Origin: Methanocella_A sp049676595
Lineage (GTDB): Archaea > Halobacteriota > Methanocellia > Methanocellales > Methanocellaceae
Direction of reading: 5' to 3'
Length of the DNA stretch: 64,000 bases
NCBI RefSeq assembly: GCF_049676595.1
Contig: NZ_CP187259.1
Span: forward strand, 1,240,001-1,304,000
This document shows positions 50,662 through 59,005 of this stretch, piece after piece (positions within the stretch are counted from its first letter, which is position 1; every line of letters begins with the position of its first letter). The notes under the pieces were generated by a model. That model saw only the letters and a list, made by a program, of their open reading frames with translations, was not told the DNA's origin and searched no databases. Made by a program: the position numbers and the translations under genes.

Positions 50662-51109
50662 GTTTTTTTCTGGTATCTGCCCTGGCGACCATGAAGATAC
50701 CCAGGATCAGCACGAACAACAGTACGGCTGTCATCGCCGTATCTTCCCAGGGCTTGGGCGTGGCGCCGAAGACCAGTACTCGCCTGATCACTGCCGTCAG
50801 GCCCACGGCCAGAACCAGCCGGGTATCGATGGCGTGGGTCTTGATGTAGACGATCAGCGTCTGGATTAAGCCCGTGATGACGAAGACCACCATCAGGTTT
50901 TCCAGAGCTTTGTCCACCAGCAGGATACTGGCAGGTTCCCTGACAAAGTTCATCATGTCCTGGGCAACGATGTAGAAGGCCATGAAGGCCATCAGTATCA
51001 GGAAGATCGCTACCAGCAGGTAGATGGTCGACTGAACGATGTCCAGGCTATTTCCTATCGTATTGCTGTATTTGTTTTCCGGGCTTTTGACGGTACTATC
51101 GGCAGCCAT
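50648..51109 (-). CDS. PsiE-like membrane protein (copy 1)
   Basis: A 153-residue PsiE-like membrane protein, paralogous to the downstream gene and overlapping its longer start. Four hydrophobic helices are visible, with the same RxxxAxGLTAxIRRVLVFG motif. The tandem pair is the front of a unit ending in truA. Its role is unknown; PsiE in Escherichia coli responds to phosphate starvation. Confidence 0.75.
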   Translation of the reverse strand: MAADSTVKSPENKYSNTIGNSLDIVQSTIYLLVAIFLILMAFMAFYIVAQDMMNFVREPASILLVDKALENLMVVFVITGLIQTLIVYIKTHAIDTRLVLAVGLTAVIRRVLVFGATPKPWEDTAMTAVLLFVLILGIFMVARADTRKKHGGE

Positions 51110-51163
51110 TGCAAACTAGGTTATATCGCCAGCAATAATATAAAGGTTAGTCTGCTACCGGTT

Positions 51164-52849
51164 CTATTCCGGCCTTTTCAGCCCGTACTCTGTCTGGCAA
51201 TCCTCCAGCTGCGAGGCGGTGCCCACCACGATCAGCACCGATTCGGGATTCAGCCTCTCCGAAGGGCCGGGGTTAGGCCTGAACCGGTCGCCTTCTCTGA
51301 TGCCGATGATCGTGCAGCCGGTCCTGGTACGCATGCCTGATTCAGCGATTGTCCTGTTCTCCAGCTTTGACCCTGCGACAAAAAACCGGGCAAGGAGGAC
51401 GTTATCAGACAGGAGTACTGTATCCTTGAAGGAGCCTTTCTCCACGATACGGGCGAGGATCTGGCCTCCTACGGCTGACAGGGACATCACGTAGTCCGCC
51501 CCCGCCCTGTACATTTTGCCCACGCTGCTGCTGGTGTTCGCTCTGGCGATGATGTTGATGTGGGGATTCAGGTTCCTGGCCAGCAGAATGGTCAGCATGT
51601 TTCTTGCGTCGTCATTCAGGGTGACCACGATGGTGGAGGTGGTGTGGATTCCGGCTTTGATCAGGCTCTCTTTGCTCGTAGCGTCCCCGACCACCTGGTC
51701 TTTCAAATCGTACTGCCTCCGGTCAATGACGGTGTAGGGCACGCCTTTATCGTCGAGCCGCCGGGCCACTTCTCTGCCGACGTCTCCGAAACCGGCGATG
51801 ATGCAGCTGGTAGCGCAGGCAGGGTGTTTCACACCTGCGATGGTCCCGGTGACTCTGATCTGGTCTCCGGTTCCTGCTACGACCAGCACAGTCGCCTCGT
51901 CGATAACCTCGGACGGCGGGGGGTCGACGATGAATTCGCCGTTCTTAAGTATCGCTACCACTGTCGCGCCTGCCTTTTCCCTGATGCGGGCGTCGTCCAG
52001 CTTTTTGCCCACGAGCGGATTATCGGGATATACCGGGAGCTTGCACATCTTCACGTCGCCGCCCAGGTCTACCGCGCCGGAGATCTCGAAGTTGATCGAG
52101 GAGAGCGCGGCGAGGCCCAGGTTCATGCCCAGGACCTGTTTGGGAGATACGACGATGTCTGCCCCGGCGTACTCCATGTAGCTGGTCATATCGAGGCTCT
52201 CGACTACGGCGATGATACTGGACTCGGAAATCTGAGACGCCGTGAGGACGAGGGCGGCATTCTTGTCGTCGCCCTCGTTCGCTATGATGTACTTGGCATT
52301 CTTGATCCTCGCCTCGTGCAGCAAAGACTCGTCCGAGGAGTCTCCCTGGAGCGCGCTGTACCCGTGCCACTGCAGATCCCTGACTATTTCGGCGGACTGA
52401 TCGACGACGACCAGCGGGAGCCCTTTTCTGGTCAGCTCTCCGATCAGCACCTCGACCATCGTGTTGTGGCCGCAGATGATCACGTGGTCGGTCAGCCAGT
52501 CGGGCAGCCTCTTGCGCGGATTCTTAAACCACTGCTCTATGATCGGGTTGACCATCAGCGGGAGCACGATGGCAAACAGGATGAGCAGCCCGGTGAGGAT
52601 TACGATCATGCTGAAGATATGGCCGAGCGCAGTGACGGGGTAAATGTCGCCGTACCCTGTGGTCGTCATCGAGATGACCACCCAGTACAGGGCCGTTAGA
52701 AAGTCCGCCTCGCCGACGTTGAAATTGTCCGCCAGCTCCATGAACAGCAGCGTGTAGATCAGGGTTACCGCGAGTATGCCCGCCGGATATAAGACGTAGG
52801 GGGAAGCAAGGGCACTTCGCACGTGGCTACGGATAGCCTTCAAGCTCAT
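51164..52849 (-). CDS. Potassium channel with two RCK (TrkA-like) domains
   Basis: A 561-residue ion channel-like protein. Two membrane helices (about 20-38 and 75-100) flank a P-loop with the selectivity filter MTTTGYGDIYP near 60-70, diagnostic of K+ channels. Two cytoplasmic RCK modules follow: HVIICGHNTMVEVLIGELTR near 122 and CIIAGFGDVGREVARRLDD near 345, each with a Rossmann GxGxxG-like loop and TrkA-C-like segments. The protein would form ligand-gated tetramers and regulate K+ flow. It is a single gene, with its start at 52847-52849. Confidence 0.92.
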   Translation of the reverse strand: MSLKAIRSHVRSALASPYVLYPAGILAVTLIYTLLFMELADNFNVGEADFLTALYWVVISMTTTGYGDIYPVTALGHIFSMIVILTGLLILFAIVLPLMVNPIIEQWFKNPRKRLPDWLTDHVIICGHNTMVEVLIGELTRKGLPLVVVDQSAEIVRDLQWHGYSALQGDSSDESLLHEARIKNAKYIIANEGDDKNAALVLTASQISESSIIAVVESLDMTSYMEYAGADIVVSPKQVLGMNLGLAALSSINFEISGAVDLGGDVKMCKLPVYPDNPLVGKKLDDARIREKAGATVVAILKNGEFIVDPPPSEVIDEATVLVVAGTGDQIRVTGTIAGVKHPACATSCIIAGFGDVGREVARRLDDKGVPYTVIDRRQYDLKDQVVGDATSKESLIKAGIHTTSTIVVTLNDDARNMLTILLARNLNPHINIIARANTSSSVGKMYRAGADYVMSLSAVGGQILARIVEKGSFKDTVLLSDNVLLARFFVAGSKLENRTIAESGMRTRTGCTIIGIREGDRFRPNPGPSERLNPESVLIVVGTASQLEDCQTEYGLKRPE

Positions 52850-52928
52850 AAATCTTCAAATTATATTGGACTGCAATATATAAAAAAGAGTCGTGCGCAG
52901 GTTTCCCTGCGCAGTCGTATAAAAATAT

Positions 52929-53753
52929 TTACTCCGGCTTGAGCATGAGCTGGGTCTTGGACAGGACCTTGCCGTCTGCTGCGTGGGGAGTCCTGAGGAT
53001 GGCGTCGGTGGCCTTCTCCAGTTCCCTGGCTTCGTCGGACAGCTTGGCTGCCTCTCTGAGCAGCTCGTGAGCGCTGGCGACGGTGGGGATGTACTGCTCC
53101 ATTTCCTTCTGCATGAAGCATCCCTGGAGGTCGATGTCTGCGACCTTCTCTGCGGCGACGAACGCTGCCATGGCCTTGGCCTTGGCGTACGGGTTCTTGT
53201 AGCCTGCCTCTGCGACAGCCTTGTCTGCAGAGATGACGATCTGGGGCAGAGCGGGGGTCTGGCCTGCTGCGTAGCCGGCGATGACTGCGTCGAGCTCCTT
53301 CTGGATGAGCCTGACTACGCCGGTGTTGGCGAGGACCTTGAGGACGTCTGCGTTGAACAGGACCATTTCAGTGGGGTCCAGGAACTGCCTGCGGGCGCCG
53401 ATCATGGGGTCGCACTTCACGACGAAGTAGCCGAAGCCCTTTGCCTTGAGGTCGTCCTTGATCTTGAGCACGGGGGAGTCCGAGATCACGATGGTCGGGA
53501 TGCCGGCTTCCTTGAGCATGTCCCTTGCCTTGGTCGGGCCCGGAACGGTTGCGTTGGGGCTGATGACGATGCAGAACTGGGGCTTGAAGTCGATGATCTT
53601 CTTCATTTCCTCTGCTTCTGCCTCGCCCATCTTGGCGCCGCCGCCGATGGTCCTGACGTAGATGTCCCTGTCTGCGCGCTCATCAAGCACCAGGTCGATG
53701 AACCTGGAGGTACCAATGTTACCTAACTTAACAATGCCTACTCTTACGGTCAT
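52929..53753 (-). CDS. mtd: F420-dependent methylenetetrahydromethanopterin dehydrogenase
   Basis: A 274-residue Mtd, which reversibly converts methenyl- to methylene-tetrahydromethanopterin using reduced F420 in the CO2-reducing pathway. VRVGIVKLGNIGTSRFIDLV opens the protein, and RTIGGGAKMGEAEAEEMKKI and CIVISPNATVPGPTKARDML are characteristic stretches; the length fits the family. The frame is open for 45 codons upstream, but those codons are not Mtd-like, so the ATG at 53751-53753 is used. An AGATATATATCG element about 36 bases upstream is a TATA box, giving a short leader. Confidence 0.96.
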   Translation of the reverse strand: MTVRVGIVKLGNIGTSRFIDLVLDERADRDIYVRTIGGGAKMGEAEAEEMKKIIDFKPQFCIVISPNATVPGPTKARDMLKEAGIPTIVISDSPVLKIKDDLKAKGFGYFVVKCDPMIGARRQFLDPTEMVLFNADVLKVLANTGVVRLIQKELDAVIAGYAAGQTPALPQIVISADKAVAEAGYKNPYAKAKAMAAFVAAEKVADIDLQGCFMQKEMEQYIPTVASAHELLREAAKLSDEARELEKATDAILRTPHAADGKVLSKTQLMLKPE

Positions 53754-53781
53754 AATAATCTTGTAAGAGATTGATGAAAAG

Positions 53782-53797
53782 TCGATATATATCTTTC
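53782..53797 (-). promoter_or_regulatory. TATA box of mtd
   Basis: AAAGATATATATCGAC on the minus strand, centred about 36 bases upstream of the mtd ATG, is a good archaeal TATA element with room for an initiation site about 10 bases before the start codon. Confidence 0.6.
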
Positions 53798-54040
53798 TGC
53801 CCGGAGAGGCAGCGCATGCTATAACGTCTTCTTCTTTTAGCGTTCGAACCGGACTTTTCCGGAATGCCGGGTGAAAAAAGCGTAACATTAATATAGTAAC
53901 ATGTTGCCGGACAAGCGTCTTTTATACAATCGCCTGCTACTGGCCTTTCCTTTTTTTAGGTCGGGCGCTTCAGGGCAGGGGCTCGCACTGAAAAAAAATA
54001 AATACCTAGCAGTTGTATTACGATTGGAGGTTTTATATCT

Positions 54041-54337
54041 ATGGCAGAATTTTCTACCACTATTCAGGAAAAGGACAAGCTTCTTGCAGCTATTGCTTAT
54101 GTCCTCCCCATTCTCGGCGGGATCATTATTCTTGTGACGGATGCGGGTAAGGACCCGGCTATGAAGTTCCACGCGATGCAGTCCATCGTGCTGGGCGTCA
54201 TTGTCTGGATTCTCAGCTTTATCTGCATTGGTGTCCTGTTCTGGCTCTACTGTCTGTACGGTGCATACGTCATCTACACCAGCAACGACTTCCAGTCGAT
54301 CGTAGCCGGCTTCGTCAAGGACAACCTGATGAAGTAA
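54041..54337 (+). CDS. DUF4870-type small membrane protein
   Basis: A 98-residue protein with three hydrophobic helices: LLAAIAYVLPILGGIIILVT, then FHAMQSIVLGVIVWILSFIC and GVLFWLYCLYGAYVIYTS. The KFHAMQSIVL motif is typical of DUF4870/Tic20-like proteins. Function is unknown. A GGAGGT ribosome site precedes the ATG by about 11 bases. Confidence 0.85.
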   Translation: MAEFSTTIQEKDKLLAAIAYVLPILGGIIILVTDAGKDPAMKFHAMQSIVLGVIVWILSFICIGVLFWLYCLYGAYVIYTSNDFQSIVAGFVKDNLMK

Positions 54338-54416
54338 AACCCTTAACCCTTTTTCTTTTTCTCACCCCGGCCGCAAAGCCTTTTATCATATCCCGCCTAT
54401 ATTGGCCTGAATTCTT

Positions 54417-55388
54417 ATGCAGTGCAGCAGAGTGCTTGGCATCGAGGGTACCGCCTGGAGTTTGTCCGCGGCGATCGTGGGCTGGGACAAAGTGTACGCG
54501 GAGGCTGCTCATCCCTACGTGCCGGAGACCGGCGGCATCCACCCGATGATGGCTGCCCAGCACCACGCCAACTACATCAGCCAGATCATCCGGCAGGTGC
54601 TGGATTCGGGCTACGACTTCGACGGCGTGGCTTTCTCTCAGGGCCCCGGCCTTGGCCCGTGCCTGAGGACCGTGGCCACCGCAGCGAGAGCTCTGGCACT
54701 GGCTTATGAGGTACCCCTGATTGGTGTCAACCACTGCGTCGCGCATATCGAAGTGGGCCGGTGGCAGACCGGATGTCACGACCCAGTCGTATTGTACGTC
54801 AGCGGAGCGAACTCCCAGGTGATCGCTTTCCGGCGGGGCAGGTACCGGGTTTTCGGGGAAACCCTGGACATAGGCATCGGTAACGCGCTGGATAAGTTCG
54901 GGCGGCACCTCGGCCTCCAGCACCCGGGCGGGCCGAAGATCGAGGCGCTCGCCAAAGAAGGGAAGAACTATATTCCCCTGCCTTACGTCGTGAAGGGCAT
55001 GGACCTCTCCTACTCGGGCATGATGTCGGCGGCCAAGGAAGCTGCGACAAAGTACCCGAAGGAGGACGTGTGCTTCTCCCTGCAGGAGAACGCGTTTGCC
55101 ATGCTGGTGGAAGTGACCGAGCGGGCGCTGGCGCACACCGGCAAGAACGAAGTCCTGATCGGCGGTGGCGTAGGAGCTAACATGCGCCTGCAGCAAATGC
55201 TGGATACCATGTGCAGGGACCGGGGAGCCAAATTCTACGCTCCGGCCAGGAAATTCTTCGGGGATAACGGGGCTATGATCGCTTATACGGGGCTGCTGCA
55301 GCTGAAGTATGACCAGACGATCCCGGTCGAGGCCTCGGCGGTAAACCCTATCTACCGGACGGACGAGGTGGAAATCCCATGGCTGTAA
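54417..55388 (+). CDS. kae1: KEOPS subunit Kae1 (tRNA N6-threonylcarbamoyladenosine transferase)
   Basis: A 323-residue Kae1/TsaD protein, which transfers the threonylcarbamoyl group to A37 of ANN-decoding tRNAs as part of KEOPS. The fold's signature SQGPGLGPCLRTVATAARAL and the metal-binding NHCVAHIEVGR (His at about 106 and 110) are clear, as is ENAFAMLVEVTERALAH and the final metal/phosphate region KFFGDNGAMIAYTG. The start ATG is at 54417. It overlaps bud32 by 10 bases, so both are translated together; in many euryarchaea the two are fused. Confidence 0.96.
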   Translation: MQCSRVLGIEGTAWSLSAAIVGWDKVYAEAAHPYVPETGGIHPMMAAQHHANYISQIIRQVLDSGYDFDGVAFSQGPGLGPCLRTVATAARALALAYEVPLIGVNHCVAHIEVGRWQTGCHDPVVLYVSGANSQVIAFRRGRYRVFGETLDIGIGNALDKFGRHLGLQHPGGPKIEALAKEGKNYIPLPYVVKGMDLSYSGMMSAAKEAATKYPKEDVCFSLQENAFAMLVEVTERALAHTGKNEVLIGGGVGANMRLQQMLDTMCRDRGAKFYAPARKFFGDNGAMIAYTGLLQLKYDQTIPVEASAVNPIYRTDEVEIPWL

Positions 55389-55984
55389 GCGAGGGGCAGG
55401 GTATCGCACGTCAGGGCGCTGAAGCGATCGTAGATCTGCTGCCCGATAAGGTAATCAAGACCCGGGTACCCAAATCCTACCGGGTGAAGGAGCTGGACGA
55501 GCGCCTGCGCCGGGAGCGCACCCGGGCAGAGGCGAAGATCCTGAGCGAAGCCAGAAGGCTGGGTATACCAACACCTGTCGTCTACGACGTCAGGGACGCA
55601 GCTCTGGAGATGGAGCTGATCCGGGGAGAGCCGCTGAAGAACGTCCTCTCGCCCGACCTGTCCCGGAAAGCGGGCATCCTCGTCGGCCGGCTGCATCAAG
55701 GTGGCCTCATCCACGGCGACCTGACTACCTCTAACATGATTGTCTCCGACGGCAGGATCTATATGATCGACTTCGGCCTGTCCTTCTGGGACGGTACGCT
55801 GGAAGCCCGGGGCGTCGACGTACACGTCTACTACCAGACCCTGGTCAGCTCCCACGAGAACCACGAAGAGCTGATGGAAGCGTTTGCCGAAGGCTACCAT
55901 TCCTCTTTCCCCGGGGCGGCCGAAGTCCTGCGCCGGGTCCGGGAGATCGAATACCGGGGCAGATACAAGACGGAGACGCCTTGA
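55379..55984 (+). CDS. bud32: KEOPS kinase Bud32
   Basis: A 201-residue small RIO-like kinase/ATPase that activates Kae1. It has RERTRAEAKILSEARRLGIP as the Lys/Glu region, LIHGDLTTSNMIV near 111-123 as the catalytic loop, and IDFGLSFWDG near 130-139 as the metal loop. RRVREIEYRGRYK at the C-terminus is typical of Bud32. It overlaps kae1 by 10 bases. Confidence 0.95.
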   Translation: MAVSEGQGIARQGAEAIVDLLPDKVIKTRVPKSYRVKELDERLRRERTRAEAKILSEARRLGIPTPVVYDVRDAALEMELIRGEPLKNVLSPDLSRKAGILVGRLHQGGLIHGDLTTSNMIVSDGRIYMIDFGLSFWDGTLEARGVDVHVYYQTLVSSHENHEELMEAFAEGYHSSFPGAAEVLRRVREIEYRGRYKTETP

Positions 55985-56057
55985 ACGGACGTTTGTCCCT
56001 GTTTCCGGAGTATTGTCAGACATAAGCTATAATTCTGGTACATGAGTACTCTTGATC

Positions 56058-56978
56058 ATGCTGCTGGAACTGATCGGGCTGATAGCCGGCCTGGCGCTGC
56101 TGGCTAAAGGCGCTGACTGGCTGGTCGACTCAGCCCGGGATCTGGCCTTTGCAGCGGGTATTCCCGCATCTGTGGTCGGGCTGACTCTGGTAGCCATGGG
56201 CACGTCAGTCCCGGAGCTCGTGGTGGGCGTGGATTCTTCTTTGATGGGCGTCGGGCAAATCGCGATCGGAAACGTGATCGGCGCTAACATAGCCAATCTC
56301 TGCCTTATCATCGGGGTCGCAGCGATAGCCAGCCCTGTCGTTATATCCCGGTACATCGCCCGGGTCGACCTGCCCGTTACCTTTGGGATTACCCTGATCT
56401 TTCTGATAGCCTCGCTGGACGGCACCATCGGGCCGGTTGACGGTGCCCTGCTCCTCGGAGCTGGCATCCTGTACCTGTTCAGCATTTACCGCCGGGCGGG
56501 CAGAGACCGGAAAGCCCTGGTTGCAGACACCGATACGCTAAAAAACCTGGTCCTGCTGATCGCCGGCATCGCCTGCGTCATCCTCGGAGGAAAGGTGACC
56601 GTAGACAGCGCTATCTCGCTGGCTGTCACCTTCGGAATAAGCCCGTTCCTGATCGCGCTGACCGTCATAGCGATAGGTACCTCGATGCCTGAAATGGTCA
56701 CGGCCATCATCGCTTCCAGAAAGGGTGAGGGCGACCTGGTCCTGGGGAACTGCATCGGCAGCGTCATCGTAAATACGCTGTTCGTCCTGGGAACTGCTGC
56801 CATCATCAGGCCTCTGCCAGTCTCCGGCGTCTTAGATATCCTGCTGCTGCTGGGGGCCATCGTGCTACTGCTGCCCATTCTTTTAACCAGGTCGCAGGTC
56901 AGCCATCGCGAAGGCCTTTTCCTGATCGCCGTCTACGTCCTTTTCGTCGGGTATAAAGTGATTGCCGGCGTCAGCTGA
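56058..56978 (+). CDS. Sodium/calcium exchanger family antiporter
   Basis: A 306-residue cation/Ca2+ exchanger with two homologous halves. Each half has the alpha-repeat: LVAMGTSVPELVVGVDSSLM near 45-64, and VIAIGTSMPEMVTAIIASR near 204-222, with the conserved acidic Glu. About ten membrane helices are visible. It probably exports Ca2+ in exchange for Na+ or H+. A TTG two codons upstream (56052) is an alternative start. It is a single gene, after bud32 by 70 bases. Confidence 0.92.
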   Translation: MLLELIGLIAGLALLAKGADWLVDSARDLAFAAGIPASVVGLTLVAMGTSVPELVVGVDSSLMGVGQIAIGNVIGANIANLCLIIGVAAIASPVVISRYIARVDLPVTFGITLIFLIASLDGTIGPVDGALLLGAGILYLFSIYRRAGRDRKALVADTDTLKNLVLLIAGIACVILGGKVTVDSAISLAVTFGISPFLIALTVIAIGTSMPEMVTAIIASRKGEGDLVLGNCIGSVIVNTLFVLGTAAIIRPLPVSGVLDILLLLGAIVLLLPILLTRSQVSHREGLFLIAVYVLFVGYKVIAGVS

Positions 56979-57025
56979 GGCGGCATGGCCGCTCGCCGGC
57001 AATCCCAAAAAAAGTTTACAGCCGC

Positions 57026-57907
57026 CTACGCTTTCTTATATGCTGCCGCAACTACTGCCAGCCCGATGAGGGCGGCTACGATCTCGAAGCCGGGGGTCGG
57101 AGTTGGGGTTGGGGCTGCGGTGGGCGTTGCCTCCGGGGTAGCAGTGATGATCGGGGTGGCTGTTGCGTTGGCAACCGGGGTTACTGTCACCTGGACAGTG
57201 GCGTTCGGAACCGCCGTGGCGGTCGGAGTCACCGCGGGAGCAGGCGTGGGGGTGACCTCTACCATCTGGAGCGGGTAGTAGGTGCCGTTCTTCGCTTTGG
57301 CGAAGACGTCTACCGTGGCGTTGGTCCCTTCCATCGGGGCGGAGATCGTGGTCTTGAACTGGCTGTTGGTGTCAGTATCGCCGTACAGTGGGTCCAGAGT
57401 GCCGGCAGTCGTGTGGGTGGTGATGAACCAGCCGGCGCCGACCTTGTTCATCCAGTGATCGTACACTGTAAAGGTGATCGTCGACTTCCCGGTCTCCAGC
57501 GGTATGACTTTCTGGCTGACCGTGATGTCCACAAAGTAAGGCTCCGGTATCAGGACGACGTTGGCTGTGTATGTCACCTTCTCCGAGACCGCCAGCGAGT
57601 TGGAGAGGCTGGAGGCATAGTTCGGGCTCCAGGCAAAGACTGATACATTGCCCATGGGCACGTTGACGAACTGGTAGTTTCCGTCCTTGTCGACCGTCAT
57701 GGTGAAGTTGCCGATCTGCTCGGAGGTGTTCGACGCGTTCACCAGCATCACCTGGGCGTCGGTGACCGGGGTGCCTATAGACGAGGAGACTCTGCCCGAG
57801 ATGCTGGCGTTTAGAGTCGGCGTCTGCGCGAGTGAAAACGCTGAAGCAGTAACGACCAGCAGCATCAGCGCTGTGGTAACCAATAGTATGACTGTGAATG
57901 GTTTCAT
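57026..57907 (-). CDS. PGF-CTERM surface protein with carboxypeptidase-regulatory-like domain
   Basis: A 293-residue exported protein. A signal peptide (PFTVILLVTTALMLLVVTAS) leads to a beta-sandwich domain (ISGRVSSSIGTPVTDAQVML to DKDGNYQFVNVPMGNVSVFA) of the carboxypeptidase-regulatory-like type. A second domain (about 120-220) is followed by a Thr/Pro-rich spacer and a C-terminal PGFEIVAALIGLAVVAAA segment with a basic end. PGF followed by a helix and basic residues is the PGF-CTERM signal processed by archaeosortase A, so it should be anchored to the lipid at the surface. The ATG at 57905-57907 is used; another ATG lies three codons upstream. Confidence 0.85.
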   Translation of the reverse strand: MKPFTVILLVTTALMLLVVTASAFSLAQTPTLNASISGRVSSSIGTPVTDAQVMLVNASNTSEQIGNFTMTVDKDGNYQFVNVPMGNVSVFAWSPNYASSLSNSLAVSEKVTYTANVVLIPEPYFVDITVSQKVIPLETGKSTITFTVYDHWMNKVGAGWFITTHTTAGTLDPLYGDTDTNSQFKTTISAPMEGTNATVDVFAKAKNGTYYPLQMVEVTPTPAPAVTPTATAVPNATVQVTVTPVANATATPIITATPEATPTAAPTPTPTPGFEIVAALIGLAVVAAAYKKA

Positions 57908-57978
57908 GTGAATCAAATATATTTAGCGTGCCGTGATATATTAAATCTTTTTTAAGCTACGATCTGGTTCGTATCTAC

Positions 57979-58848
57979 TTACCCGGATTTCACAAGCTGC
58001 TCCAGCTCTTCCCGGGATATGCGCCTGTAACTGCCCCGGTACTGGCACTTAAGAGCCCCCGCCGCGCTGCCATACCGGAGCTGGTCCCGTAATTTCATGC
58101 CGAGGAGGCCCGCATGGGTGAAGCCGGCGGCAAACGCCGCGCCCGCACCTGTACAGTCGACGACTCCTACCTCGTAGGCAGGTAGCACTGTCTGCTCTCC
58201 GGCACAGCAGACACAGCCCCTTTCGCCCATGGTCACGATCGCCGTTCGGACTCCTCCGGCCCGCATGATAGCGGCGGCTTCTCCGGGGTCAGCAGCCAGG
58301 CTTTTAACGTTCGCTTCGCTCGCTATGGCTATGTCGAACGACCCGATAAACGACAGGTTTCCGCTGCTGGCGTTAAGCATCGACGGAACGCCTTCCGCCC
58401 TGGCTTTTTCTCCCAGCACGGCAGCGTTTTCACCGTAGCATCCGCAAACGTAAAGGCTGCGTGACCGGCGAACCAGCTCCAGCGGTACCGGGATCTTTTC
58501 AAGGGGCGTGTCTTCGTGGAAGGTGATCGCCGTCCTCTCTCCTGCCGGGTCTACCGCGACAACAGATACGCTCGTCTTTCCCTTGTAATCTACGTAAAGG
58601 TCGATGCCTGCTTCAGATATCTGGTCGCGGAGGTAATCCCCCATAGGGTCCCGGCCGATCGGCCCTCCGGCCAGCGCCACCTTCCAGCCCAGCCCCGCCA
58701 GGGTCAGAGCCACCAGCGTAGCGTCGCCGCCAGGGGAAATCTCGTAGCTTGTAGCGCTTTCCTGCGTGCCTGGAGACAACCCTGCTATGCGGCCTGAAAT
58801 ATCCAGTGCTATGGCGCCGTAGCAAAGGGCATCATATTTAACACTCAT
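57979..58848 (-). CDS. PfkB-family sugar kinase-like protein lacking the catalytic Asp
   Basis: A 289-residue PfkB/ribokinase-fold protein. It has the N-terminal SPGGDATLVALTLAGLGWKV and GGPIGRDPMGDYL with the substrate loop, and AIVTMGERGCVCCAG before the ATP loop. The second PfkB signature normally reads DTxGAGDxF, where the Asp is the catalytic base; here it reads DCTGAGAAFAAGF, so that Asp is Ala (codon GCG). The anion-hole glycines remain. The protein may have lost kinase activity or use a different residue. The ATG at 58846-58848 (MSVKYDALCYG) is chosen; the frame is open to 58872. It is a single gene. Confidence 0.85.
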   Translation of the reverse strand: MSVKYDALCYGAIALDISGRIAGLSPGTQESATSYEISPGGDATLVALTLAGLGWKVALAGGPIGRDPMGDYLRDQISEAGIDLYVDYKGKTSVSVVAVDPAGERTAITFHEDTPLEKIPVPLELVRRSRSLYVCGCYGENAAVLGEKARAEGVPSMLNASSGNLSFIGSFDIAIASEANVKSLAADPGEAAAIMRAGGVRTAIVTMGERGCVCCAGEQTVLPAYEVGVVDCTGAGAAFAAGFTHAGLLGMKLRDQLRYGSAAGALKCQYRGSYRRISREELEQLVKSG

Positions 58849-59005
58849 CATTACTTGTATTACGTGTACCAAATATTATAGTGACCGAAGGTTCGGACAG
58901 GATCTCCGGCGCAGAAAACTTGAAGCCGGAACAGCACTTTTAGCTTACCTGCGCTGTCCGGCGGGTACGTCGGAGACTGGCCAGCTCTTATCAAGGTGAG
59001 ACCGA

